Of a stretch of 64,000 nucleotides of DNA, positions 15,848 through 24,381 are shown piece after piece. The translations under genes and the position numbers were made by a program. The stretch comes from Marivivens donghaensis (GTDB taxonomy: Bacteria > Pseudomonadota > Alphaproteobacteria > Rhodobacterales > Rhodobacteraceae), in contig NZ_JAUFRA010000005.1 of assembly GCF_030410045.1 (NCBI RefSeq), positions 558,001 through 622,000 on the forward strand, read 5' to 3'. Position 1 is the stretch's first letter. Every line of letters starts with the position of its first letter. Below the pieces are notes generated by a model. That model was not told where the DNA came from and did no database searches. It saw only the letters and a list, made by a program, of their open reading frames with translations.

Positions 15848-17908
15848 TTAACCTTCGACGCGCGAAAGATCGGCCACAGAGGTACAAATCGTCCGAATAC
15901 GCGACAGAAGGTTCAGACGGTTGCGACGGATGATCTCGTTCTCCGAGTTCACCTGAACCGCTTCAAAGAACCCATCGATCGGAGCACGCAGGGAGGCCAT
16001 CGCCGACATAGCTGCGGCAAAGTCCTCAGCCTTCATCGCAGGTGCAATCGCGGCCTCTGCGGTATCGAGCGCCGCAAAGAGCGCCTTTTCCGCATCGCCC
16101 TCGGCAAATTTCACATCCGCACCGAACGAATATTCGACGCCGTCTTTGTCTTCGGCTTGGGACAGGATGTTAGACGCACGTTTGTAACCTTGCAGAAGGT
16201 TGGTGCCGTCCTCAGTGCCCATCATGTCCTGCAGGGCCCGCGCCCGTTTAACAAGCAGCGCGATGTCATCGCTGCCGTCCATTGCAAGACAAGCGTCGAT
16301 TACGTCGTGACGAATGCCTTCGTCGCGGAGGAACACCTTCAGTCGATCATGGAAGAACGACAGAAGGTCTGCCGAATCCGCGCCAGCGTTCGCCTTTGCG
16401 ATGACGTCAGACAGTTTCAAGGTCAGGCCATTCGACAGGATCAAACGGATCACACCGAGGGCTGCACGACGCAGTGCGAACGGGTCTTTGGAACCTGTGG
16501 GTTTCTCATCAATCGCCCAGAATCCAGTCAGCGTGTCGAGTTTATCAGCAAGCGCCACAGCCACCGAAACAGCTTCGGTCGGAACGTCGTCAGACGGGCC
16601 TAGCGGGCTGTAGTGATCGCGGCAGGCATCAGCTACAGCATCGGACAATTTTGCACTTTTCGCGTAATAGCGGCCCATGATCCCCTGCAATTCAGGGAAT
16701 TCGTAGACCATTTCCGATGACAGGTCACATTTAGCGACTTTCGCTGCCAGCTCTGCCTCTGCCGCATCCGCACCAACAACAGGCGCGAGCTCTTTGGCCA
16801 GTGTAGCGATACGCCCGATGCGTTCAGCCTGCGAACCGAGCTTGTTGTGGAAGGTCACATTGGCGAGCGGAGCGCCCATCGCCTCGAGCCCTTCACGTTC
16901 GACCGTGCGCAGGTCGTTCTCCCAGAAGAACTTTGCGTCCGACAGACGCGCAAAGAGAACCTTTTGGTTGCCCTTCAGGATTGTCGCGCCTTGATCGGCG
17001 GTCTCGATGTTGGCGACCGTGATGAACTTTTCGATGCGGCCCGTTTTCGGGTTCCGAACCGAGAAGAACTTCTGGTGCTCTTTCATCGAGGTTTGCAGAA
17101 CTTCTGGCGGCAGACCGAGGAAGGCATCGTCAATCGAGCCCATCAGAACAACGGGCCATTCAACAAGGCCCGACACTTCAGCCAGAAGGCCCTTATCGTC
17201 GACGACTTCCAGACCAGCGGCGAATGCCATGTTCGTGGCGTCCTGCCAGATCGCATCGGCGCGTTCGTCCGCACGCAGGATAACCTTCGCGCGTTTTAGT
17301 TTCGCCTCGTAGTCATCAAACCCAGTGACCGTAAAGGCGTCAGGCGCCATGAAACGGTGCCCTTTGGTCGTGTTCGACGAGGTGATGCCGTCTATATCAA
17401 CAGGAACAACTTCGTTGCCGTCAGCATCAGACAGGATACAAACGATGGAATGCAGCGGACGCACCCAACGCAGCGGGCCAGCGCCCCAGCGCATGGATTT
17501 CGGCCATGGGAAATTGCGGATCGTTTGTTCCAGAACCTCTGCAATCACCTCTGCCGCCTTACGGCCCGGTTTTTCGATCACTGCGAAATAGGCCTGACCC
17601 TTTTTCTGGTCACGCACTTCTAACTGGTCAATCGTTAAACCTGTCGAACGCAAGAACCCTTCGATGGCTTGTTCTGGTGCGGTGGTCGCTGGGCCCTTGC
17701 GCTCTTCACGAACAGGTTTGGATTCCGCGAGGAGATCATCAATCGACAGTGTCAAACGGCGCGGGGTCGAAAAGGCAGCGGCGCCAGCGTAGGTCAAACC
17801 AGCCTCGACCAGTCCATCGGTGACCGTCTTGCGCAGATCGTCAGCCGCTTTGGCCTGCATACGTGCGGGGATTTCTTCAGAGAAAAGTTCGATCAGAAGA
17901 TTAGGCAT
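15848..17908 (-). CDS. glyS: Glycyl-tRNA synthetase beta subunit
   Basis: Forms the alpha2beta2 glycyl-tRNA synthetase with GlyQ; the beta chain binds tRNA. The 686 residues match the family, beginning MPNLLIELFSEEIPARMQ. Further conserved stretches include FPWPKSMRWG, KEHQKFFSVRN, FHNKLGSQAERIGRIA and KDPFALRRAALGVIRL. The start at 17908 is chosen because the frame upstream is the stop of the previous gene (TAATG, one-base overlap), pointing to translational coupling. The C-terminal anticodon-binding-like domain is present to the end. Confidence 0.97.
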   Translation of the reverse strand: MPNLLIELFSEEIPARMQAKAADDLRKTVTDGLVEAGLTYAGAAAFSTPRRLTLSIDDLLAESKPVREERKGPATTAPEQAIEGFLRSTGLTIDQLEVRDQKKGQAYFAVIEKPGRKAAEVIAEVLEQTIRNFPWPKSMRWGAGPLRWVRPLHSIVCILSDADGNEVVPVDIDGITSSNTTKGHRFMAPDAFTVTGFDDYEAKLKRAKVILRADERADAIWQDATNMAFAAGLEVVDDKGLLAEVSGLVEWPVVLMGSIDDAFLGLPPEVLQTSMKEHQKFFSVRNPKTGRIEKFITVANIETADQGATILKGNQKVLFARLSDAKFFWENDLRTVEREGLEAMGAPLANVTFHNKLGSQAERIGRIATLAKELAPVVGADAAEAELAAKVAKCDLSSEMVYEFPELQGIMGRYYAKSAKLSDAVADACRDHYSPLGPSDDVPTEAVSVAVALADKLDTLTGFWAIDEKPTGSKDPFALRRAALGVIRLILSNGLTLKLSDVIAKANAGADSADLLSFFHDRLKVFLRDEGIRHDVIDACLAMDGSDDIALLVKRARALQDMMGTEDGTNLLQGYKRASNILSQAEDKDGVEYSFGADVKFAEGDAEKALFAALDTAEAAIAPAMKAEDFAAAMSAMASLRAPIDGFFEAVQVNSENEIIRRNRLNLLSRIRTICTSVADLSRVEG

Positions 17909-18441
17909 TAGTTTGTCCCTTCGACGGGTGTCGGGCATCCTTCGGGCAGCGGATCGCCGTTGAATTTGGCTTCGCCGCATTTGTTGATCTGGTGCCAGAC
18001 ATAGCCATGTCCGTCGCCCGTAAAGGCCACCACGCGATCAACGCCGTAGGTGATATTTTCATGACCCATAAAGGCCACAGCTTCACCAGTTTCGAGAGCT
18101 GCGCCGACGTTACTCGCGTCGTAGCAATCGAACCAGTTTGGACCGTTCAGCGGCACTGGGTCTGCATACATTTCATAATTGTCGGTCAGCGACCCCATGC
18201 TGATCGGGGTCGAGAAACACGCGCGGAAACGGATCGGAGAGCTATCGCTATCGATCGCCTCGAACCCTTCGGTCATGATGCCTTCGGGCTGGCCTGTATG
18301 GATCGAGGTCAGTTCAACCTCGCCAAACGATGCAGCGTCCACGCGATCATAGAAAGCGTAGACCTGATTGTAGTAAAGAACAGCACCAGCCAGAAGCGCA
18401 GACACAACAATCCCCGAAAGAGCCACTTTTACCGCATTCAT
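17908..18441 (-). CDS. Membrane-anchored periplasmic protein between glyQ and glyS
   Basis: A protein of 177 residues with one N-terminal membrane segment (ALSGIVVSALLAGAVLYYNQ) and a periplasmic domain. The domain has Cys in FRACFST, WFDCYDASN, INKCGEA and EGCPTP, so disulfides are likely. I think it belongs to a small family restricted to this bacterial group (DUF6446), but I cannot verify that. It is coupled on both sides: ATGA overlap with glyQ upstream and TAATG with glyS downstream, so it is made together with the synthetase subunits. Its function is unknown; nothing in the sequence suggests a tRNA role. Confidence 0.85.
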   Translation of the reverse strand: MNAVKVALSGIVVSALLAGAVLYYNQVYAFYDRVDAASFGEVELTSIHTGQPEGIMTEGFEAIDSDSSPIRFRACFSTPISMGSLTDNYEMYADPVPLNGPNWFDCYDASNVGAALETGEAVAFMGHENITYGVDRVVAFTGDGHGYVWHQINKCGEAKFNGDPLPEGCPTPVEGTN

Positions 18442-19370
18442 TCGGCAGCCTCGGCGGTATACCCACCGGCCTCTGTCTGAACGAAGGCGTCCGCACACAG
18501 TTTTGCCAAGGCACGAACACGGCCGATATAGGCCTGACGTTCGGTGACCGAAATCACGCCACGTGCGTCGAGCAAGTTGAACAGGTGCGATGCCTTGATG
18601 CACTGGTCGTATGCAGGGTGCGCCATGACGATGCGTTTACCCGTTTTCGGATCAACCGCGGGGTTGTCGAGGATACGCTGACATTCTGCTTCTGCATCGA
18701 TGAAGTGACGCAAGAGCTTTTCAGTATCCGCCGCATCAAAGTTATGGCGCGAATATTCTTCTTCGGTCTGACGGAAGATGTCGCCGTATTTCAACGCAAT
18801 CGGAGCGTCTGGATCGTTGAATGGCATATCCATCACGTGATCCACGCCAAGGACATACATCGCCAGACGTTCGAGGCCGTAGGTCAATTCGCCCGAGACA
18901 GGTTTACAGTCGTGACCGCCAACCTGCTGGAAATAGGTGAACTGCGACACTTCCATGCCATCGCACCAAACTTCCCAGCCAAGGCCCCACGCTCCCAAGG
19001 TCGGGGATTCCCAGTCGTCCTCAACAAAGCGGACGTCATGCAGACCAAGGTCGATACCGATCGCCTGAAGCGAACCAAGGTAAAGGTCCTGAAGATCAGG
19101 CGGCGACGGTTTAATCAGCACTTGATACTGATAGTAGTGCTGCAGACGGTTCGGGTTTTCACCATAGCGACCATCGGTCGGACGGCGGGACGGCTGAACA
19201 TAGGCCGCAGCCCACGCGCGATCACCGAGCGAACGCAATGTCGTCGCAGGGTGGAAGGTGCCAGCACCAACCTCCATGTCGTAGGGTTGCAGAACTGCGC
19301 AGCCCTTTTCAGCCCAGTAGGTCTGGAGCCTCAGGATGATCTCTTGGAAAGAACGGGGTTTATCGGCCAT
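18438..19370 (-). CDS. glyQ: Glycyl-tRNA synthetase alpha subunit
   Basis: The class II catalytic subunit that activates glycine. The 310 residues contain FQEIILRLQTYWAEKGC, QPYDMEVGAGTFHPATTLR, YVQPSRRPTDGRYGENPNR (motif 2 region) and GLERLAMYVLGV (motif 3). I chose the ATG at 19370, which starts MADKPRSFQ, as the family does. It is first in the unit glyQ-membrane protein-glyS-PPDK-like. The intergenic space up to the divergent gene at 19544 is 173 bases and should hold both promoters. Confidence 0.97.
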   Translation of the reverse strand: MADKPRSFQEIILRLQTYWAEKGCAVLQPYDMEVGAGTFHPATTLRSLGDRAWAAAYVQPSRRPTDGRYGENPNRLQHYYQYQVLIKPSPPDLQDLYLGSLQAIGIDLGLHDVRFVEDDWESPTLGAWGLGWEVWCDGMEVSQFTYFQQVGGHDCKPVSGELTYGLERLAMYVLGVDHVMDMPFNDPDAPIALKYGDIFRQTEEEYSRHNFDAADTEKLLRHFIDAEAECQRILDNPAVDPKTGKRIVMAHPAYDQCIKASHLFNLLDARGVISVTERQAYIGRVRALAKLCADAFVQTEAGGYTAEAAE

Positions 19371-19543
19371 GGTCGCCCTCTTTTCGGTTCCGCGCCTGAA
19401 TAGGCTGCACATGGGGCGGGGTCAATTGGGGCGTCGGTGTCACATTCGCTTCAATGCAGTTATTTTCGGGCGTCGGGGGCTTGGTAATGCCCGTCGAGTG
19501 GTGTCATAAAGCCCCATACTTTGACTGTAGAATTGGGAACAGT

Positions 19544-21274
19544 ATGATCCGTCGCCTATCCGTTTTTCTTATTTTTGTGTTTACGTCTTTTTCTGCGGCT
19601 GCCCAGCAGTCGTCTTGGGTCCAACTCGAAGCGCACCCCACATTGACCGCCGCACAGGATGCAGCGCGTAAATATGCGGCTGAGCTGGACGATGTGAACG
19701 GATTCTATCTGGGCTCGGATTGGTATGGCGTGGCGCTCGGGCCCTACACCCGCTCTGATGCTGAAGCCCTGCGTCGTCAGCTGCGCAGCTCGGGCCAAGT
19801 CCCGCGCGATGCGTTTGTCAGCGACGGCGAACGTTTTGGTCAACAATTCTGGCCGATTGGCGTTGGCGCACCGATCAAACCGCAACCGCTGCCGACTGAA
19901 ACAACCGACCTCCCCGTTGTAACGATTGTTCCTGATGAAGCACCTGCGGAACCCGCCATCGTCGACGAAACACTGGCCGAGGCCCGCGCGAGCGAAGCGG
20001 CGCTGGACCGTGGCGAACGTGAGATGCTTCAGATCGCGCTGAAATGGGCGGGGTTCTACAACTCCTCGATCGACGGCGCCTTTGGTCGTGGCACCCGCGC
20101 CTCCATGAGCGCATGGCAAGAAGCGAACGGCTACACCAACACGGGCGTTCTGACCACGCTGCAACGTGCCGACCTCTTGGCGCAATACAACGCCGTCCTC
20201 GAGGGTCTGGACATGGAACTGATCCGTGACGACGCTACGGGCATCGCCATTGAAATCCCGACCGGCGCTGTCGAATTCAAAGCTTATGATTCCCCCTTCG
20301 CTCGGTTCGAGGAAAAGGATGGGTCGGGCGTAACGGTCCTGCTGATTTCTCAACCCGGTGACCGGACGCGGTTCTTTGGTCTCTACGAAATCCTGCAAAC
20401 ACTGGAAATCGTGCCGACAACGGGCGACCGCAATCGCCGCGACAGCTCGTTTGAAATCGAAGGCGTGAATGACAGCATCCACACCTATGTGACTGCGTCG
20501 CTCTCTGGAGGTCAGATCAAAGGCTTTGCCCTCGTTTGGCCCGCTGGTGACGACGAACGCCGCACCCGCGTGACCGAGATCATGAAAGCGAGCTTTGAAA
20601 CGTTGGACGGTGTGCTCAACCCCGCCCAAGCTGCCGAGGAACAGTCCATTGATCTGGTCTCTGGCCTCGCGATCCGTAAACCGCAACTCGCACGCTCTGG
20701 CTTCTATGTGGATGGCGCGGGCACTGTTGTGACGGCGGCAACCACCGTTGCGAACTGTGAACGGGTGACGCTGGACGATAGTTTCGACGCAGATGTTGTG
20801 TTCAACGACGGCAGCGTTGCCATCCTGCGCCCGCAGAGCCGTCTTGCCCCGATGGGATCGGCGGACATTCAAACCGCCCTGCCCCGAATCCAATCGCAAA
20901 TCACCGTGGGTGGTTATCCCTACGGCGGCGCGCTCACCTTGCCGACGCTGACATTTGGGACACTCGCTGATGTACGTGGCTTGGACGGAAATGACAGCAC
21001 CCTGCGCCTAAACATGCAGACCGAGGATGGCGACATTGGTGGTCCAGTGTTCGACAATGGCGGTGCTGTGATTGGCATGCTCTTGCCGCACCCTGCGACA
21101 GGCAATCAGATCCTGCCCGAAGAGGTCAGCTTTGCCTATTCCGCTCAGGGCATTTTGAGCGCGCTCACTTCGGCAGGCGTGACGGCAAAAACAACGGACT
21201 CGATGGCTTACATGCCGCCAGAGACGCTCACATCCATGGCGTCAGACATGACCGTCTTGGTCAGCTGCTGGTAA
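19544..21274 (+). CDS. Secreted SPOR/peptidoglycan-binding protein with inactive trypsin-like domain
   Basis: The 576 residues begin with a signal peptide (MIRRLSVFLIFVFTSFSAAA). Then come a SPOR-like module (WVQLEAHPTLTAAQDAARKY to about 95), a peptidoglycan_binding_1 domain (LQIALKWAGFYNSSIDGAFG near 155), a middle region of about 150 residues and a trypsin-like fold from about 390. The protease triad appears lost: the His site reads VVTAATTVANC (normally AAHVV), the Asp site GSVAILRP (normally DLALL), and the Ser site DGDIGGPVFD (normally GDSGG). The fold is otherwise well kept, so it probably binds rather than cuts. Both upstream modules bind peptidoglycan, placing it at the wall or septum. 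Confidence 0.85.
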   Translation: MIRRLSVFLIFVFTSFSAAAQQSSWVQLEAHPTLTAAQDAARKYAAELDDVNGFYLGSDWYGVALGPYTRSDAEALRRQLRSSGQVPRDAFVSDGERFGQQFWPIGVGAPIKPQPLPTETTDLPVVTIVPDEAPAEPAIVDETLAEARASEAALDRGEREMLQIALKWAGFYNSSIDGAFGRGTRASMSAWQEANGYTNTGVLTTLQRADLLAQYNAVLEGLDMELIRDDATGIAIEIPTGAVEFKAYDSPFARFEEKDGSGVTVLLISQPGDRTRFFGLYEILQTLEIVPTTGDRNRRDSSFEIEGVNDSIHTYVTASLSGGQIKGFALVWPAGDDERRTRVTEIMKASFETLDGVLNPAQAAEEQSIDLVSGLAIRKPQLARSGFYVDGAGTVVTAATTVANCERVTLDDSFDADVVFNDGSVAILRPQSRLAPMGSADIQTALPRIQSQITVGGYPYGGALTLPTLTFGTLADVRGLDGNDSTLRLNMQTEDGDIGGPVFDNGGAVIGMLLPHPATGNQILPEEVSFAYSAQGILSALTSAGVTAKTTDSMAYMPPETLTSMASDMTVLVSCW

Positions 21275-21280
21275 CGGCTT

Positions 21281-21303
21281 GGGGCGCTTCGGCGCCCCTT
21301 TTT
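21281..21303 (+). terminator. Rho-independent terminator between convergent genes
   Basis: GGGGCGC (21281-21287), tetraloop TTCG, GCGCCCC (21292-21298), then TTTTT to 21303. It ends the pseudoprotease message and overlaps the 3' end of trkH on the other strand. Confidence 0.92.
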
Positions 21304-22750
21304 ACGAGCGCCAGAACCGTGGCAGGATGAGAACGAACACCGATACGATCTCTAGCCGTCCCAAGAGCATTCCCAAGATCATCAACCATTTCGCCGTATC
21401 TGGGAACGGATGCACAGCGCCCGACGGTCCTACCTCTGGGCCGAACACGGGACCGATATTAAAGATCGATGTCCACGCCCCAGTGATCGCCGCAAAAAAG
21501 CTAAGTCCCGTCATGCCCATCAGAACAACCAGAATGCCGAAGGTCATCACAAAGCAGCTAAAAAGCAACATAACGGAACTTAAAACCTCGTCGCTCACGG
21601 CCCGACCCTCGAACCGAACGGAAACAACTCGGCTCGGGCTATAAAGTCGCCGAATTTGGGCAGAAATCGCACGCAGCATAAACTGATAGCGGAACACTTT
21701 GATCGAACAGCCCGTCGACCCCGAACAGCCGCCAATCATGCCAACGGCAAAGAGGATCGCAAAGGCAAATGGCCCCCAAGCGACCACATCCCCGTCCCCA
21801 AACCCAGTCCCCGAAAAGATCGAGACAACGTTGAACAGGGTCGAGCGGAACATCTCTTCGCTGTAGTCCCCATGGGCGAACATACGAAACACAACAATCA
21901 GCGCCGTCGCGTAGAGGGTCCACGTGAAATAGGCCCGCACCTGCGCGTCTTGGAACAAGGGTTTCGGATCACCTGTGACCATTTGCAAAAATCGCAAGAA
22001 CGGCACTGAGGCAAGGAACATAAAGACCACAGCGACATACTGCGGCGCGCCAGGGAACGCGGCGAAGGATGCATCCGAGGTCGAATAGCCCCCCGTCGCA
22101 ATCGTCGTGAAGGCATGCACGATCGATTCCTGCATGTTCATCCCAGAGATCCCGTAACAAACCGCACAGAGCACCGTGAGACCGATGTAGATATTCAGCA
22201 GGCCCTTCGCGATGTCCAATGCACGGGGCAGCGATTTGCCCGAGGTATCAAAGCCCTCGGACTGAAAGAACTGCATCCCGCCGACTTTCATCACGGGCAG
22301 AAAAATCATCGCAACAATGACGATCCCGAGGCCACCAAGCCATTGCAGGATCCCGCGCCAGAGCAGAATGCCGTAAGAGTGGGTCTCTAGCCCTTCAATC
22401 GTCGTGGCCCCGGTCGTGGTCATCCCAGACATGGATTCGAACATCGCATCGACGAGTGAAAGCTGGGTTTCCCCGATCATAAATGGAATAGCCCCGAAAG
22501 CGGGCAAAGCGATCCACACACCTGTGGTGAGGATAAAGCTCTGTTTGAGCGTCAAACCATCGCCCAATTGGTTCGAACAGGCCAAGGCGAGAAACACCCC
22601 AGCCATGGTTGTCAGCACCGAACTTTGCAGAAAGGTCTGCCATTCGGGGTCGTTGTGAAAAAGGTCGAACAGCATCGGGGCGACCATGGTCAACCCCATT
22701 ACCGCTGTCAGCAATCCTATCACGTATCCAACTGGGCGCATATCAATCAT
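21302..22750 (-). CDS. trkH: TrkH-family potassium uptake membrane protein
   Basis: A channel-like K+ translocating subunit, 482 residues with about ten to twelve hydrophobic segments arranged as repeated membrane-loop-membrane units. Filter-type loops are visible as SMSGMTTTGATTI, HAFTTIATGGYS, SIFSGTGFGDGD and GMIGGCSGSTGCSIKVFRYQ. It usually works with the NAD-binding regulator TrkA, not found in this window. The frame is open to 22786 with a TTG, but family proteins start near MIDMRPVGYVIGLL, so I chose the ATG at 22750. A hairpin with arms at 22788-22799 and 22807-22816 lies just ahead of it. Confidence 0.93.
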   Translation of the reverse strand: MIDMRPVGYVIGLLTAVMGLTMVAPMLFDLFHNDPEWQTFLQSSVLTTMAGVFLALACSNQLGDGLTLKQSFILTTGVWIALPAFGAIPFMIGETQLSLVDAMFESMSGMTTTGATTIEGLETHSYGILLWRGILQWLGGLGIVIVAMIFLPVMKVGGMQFFQSEGFDTSGKSLPRALDIAKGLLNIYIGLTVLCAVCYGISGMNMQESIVHAFTTIATGGYSTSDASFAAFPGAPQYVAVVFMFLASVPFLRFLQMVTGDPKPLFQDAQVRAYFTWTLYATALIVVFRMFAHGDYSEEMFRSTLFNVVSIFSGTGFGDGDVVAWGPFAFAILFAVGMIGGCSGSTGCSIKVFRYQFMLRAISAQIRRLYSPSRVVSVRFEGRAVSDEVLSSVMLLFSCFVMTFGILVVLMGMTGLSFFAAITGAWTSIFNIGPVFGPEVGPSGAVHPFPDTAKWLMILGMLLGRLEIVSVFVLILPRFWRS

Positions 22751-22828
22751 GGCCGAAGGCTTGGCGTTAGGCTGCTTGTCTGTCAAGCCGCGACACAGGC
22801 AAATTCCCTGCCGCGGATCACATCGTCA

Positions 22829-23056
22829 TCAAACGTAGAACATATCGCGGAAAACGTGAACGGCGATCTGATCACGACGAAGACCCATCGCAGCCAGCTG
22901 TTCATCGGTCTTTGCGTTGAGAGCAGCAATTTCACCAGCGCGGGTTTTACTTTCTCCATACGCCTTGATACCGCGACCGAGTGCAGAAACGAACTGGCGT
23001 AATTTTTTGCGAAGCAGTGCTGCGTCAAAGGTCGGATTAACTGCGATTTGTGCCAT
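22829..23056 (-). CDS. Small DUF1127 (YjiS-like) protein
   Basis: A 75-residue basic protein. The C-terminal part, LNAKTDEQLAAMGLRRDQIA followed by VHVFRD, is the conserved DUF1127 motif: a short helix rich in Arg and an aromatic end. Members are stress-induced in alphaproteobacteria and in some species are linked to small RNAs and RNA turnover, as reported for Rhodobacter. It lies between folE2 and trkH on the same strand; a perfect hairpin separates it from folE2. Confidence 0.85.
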   Translation of the reverse strand: MAQIAVNPTFDAALLRKKLRQFVSALGRGIKAYGESKTRAGEIAALNAKTDEQLAAMGLRRDQIAVHVFRDMFYV

Positions 23057-23138
23057 TTTGGAACATCCATGTAGAACGAGTTGTTTCCCTCGTACATGAA
23101 CGATAGCGCCAATAGGTCAGTATGTGCGCCGTTGATTT

Positions 23139-23169
23139 TGCATTGCAGCATTTCACCTGCTGCAATGCA
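23139..23169 (-). repeat. Perfect 12-bp hairpin right after folE2
   Basis: TGCATTGCAGCA (23139-23150) and TGCTGCAATGCA (23158-23169) pair around seven bases. It starts four bases after the folE2 stop. Neither strand has a T-run, so it may be a 3'-end stabiliser or processing site, and only possibly a terminator, between folE2 and the DUF1127 gene. Confidence 0.75.
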
Positions 23170-23173
23170 GAAT

Positions 23174-24274
23174 TTATCCGACGTGAAACAACGTTGTGAA
23201 CAAACGCGGGTCAATGCTGTCGCTGTCAAAGGTCTCCCCCTCGACCAAGACCGACACAGCGTCATGGCTGTGCAGGCTCTCTTGGTGGCTGGCCACAACG
23301 CGGAAATCACCGACACGCGGGTCCTGCTGAAGCTGCTCGCAGAAGAGACGCGCCGCGTCCTCAACAAATATCGGATTGGCCGCGTTGAGTTCGGCGAATG
23401 CCTGTTCATCTTCACGCTTAACCATCACTTGGGTCTCGGTCGGGACAGCAACCCGCGCCATGTCGATCAGATCTTCGAACCATAGCATCGGGCCGTCTTC
23501 CATCACCGCCGACATGCGGGCCACAGAGCGCTGCGAATGCGGCGTGGCCAACTGACCACGGAATTGGCGCGCGTGTTCGGACAGTTCGAGCGAACAGGGG
23601 CATGTCGACGAATAGACGTAATCGAGATGGATTATCTTTTTGCGCACGCCTGCGCGTTCAACCAGTTCGAGCGCGATGTCGTAATACTGGAACCCCTCAA
23701 GCCCCGAACGCAGCGAACGGACCTTCATCGGGAAACGGAACCGCATCTGGATACGCGCATCAAAGCTTTCGAGGTCGGCCATATAGGCGTCCAGCGCGTT
23801 CTCCATCACCTCAAAGCTGAACGTCTGCTCTGAGTGCTTGTAGAAGGACCGCATGATGCGGGACATGTTGATGCCCTTCTTTTCTGCTTCAAGGCTCACC
23901 GTCCCCGTCACAGAGGTTTCGAGCGTCACATCACCATTGTCGCGAGTGTGAAAACGGATCGGCAGACGGAAGTTCGATATCCCAACGTGCTGGATTTGCT
24001 GCTTTGCCCCTTTGATCAGGCTGCTTGGCCCGTTCTGGAGGTCAGGCATCGACGCCTTGTAGTCCTCATCCACCACGAAATCTTCGGGGTAGGCGCGAGC
24101 GAGGGCTGGGTAGTTTGAAACTTCCTGCCCAGGGATCAGGCGCGACACGAGAGGGTCGAGCGTTGCCACCTCTTCGGGTGTGGCATCGCCTGCCCAGCGC
24201 CGCAAAAGCGCCAGCGCCGCCTCGGCCTCTTCGCGCGACGGTTCGCGGTCCATGTCAGACGAGTGGATATTCAT
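23174..24274 (-). CDS. folE2: GTP cyclohydrolase IB
   Basis: Converts GTP to 7,8-dihydroneopterin triphosphate, the first folate step; the IB type does not depend on zinc. The 366 residues carry MPDLQNGPSSLIKGAKQQI, EAEKKGINMSRIMRSFYKH near 150, and STCPCSLELSEHARQ near 230 with the metal-ligand Cys. The ATG at 24274 has GGGAGG seven bases upstream. The same frame is open to 24382, where an ATG overlaps the metZ stop (TGATG), so a form with 36 extra N-terminal residues is possible. Following metZ, it is likely on the same SAM-II-controlled message. Confidence 0.94.
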   Translation of the reverse strand: MNIHSSDMDREPSREEAEAALALLRRWAGDATPEEVATLDPLVSRLIPGQEVSNYPALARAYPEDFVVDEDYKASMPDLQNGPSSLIKGAKQQIQHVGISNFRLPIRFHTRDNGDVTLETSVTGTVSLEAEKKGINMSRIMRSFYKHSEQTFSFEVMENALDAYMADLESFDARIQMRFRFPMKVRSLRSGLEGFQYYDIALELVERAGVRKKIIHLDYVYSSTCPCSLELSEHARQFRGQLATPHSQRSVARMSAVMEDGPMLWFEDLIDMARVAVPTETQVMVKREDEQAFAELNAANPIFVEDAARLFCEQLQQDPRVGDFRVVASHQESLHSHDAVSVLVEGETFDSDSIDPRLFTTLFHVG

Positions 24275-24381
24275 GTCGGAGCCTCCCGCAGGTGCAGCAC
24301 GCCCCACTATATGGGATGCGCGCGACAGTTTTCCATCAAATGCGAAGGGAATACGCTTGGAACCGTCGCGCGGATCACTCA

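Noticed and set aside
19556..20899. 447-codon frame antisense to the pseudoprotease
   Set aside because: It covers a gene with signal peptide and domain order intact; antisense composition (many His/Arg/Asp) is a usual codon-bias shadow.
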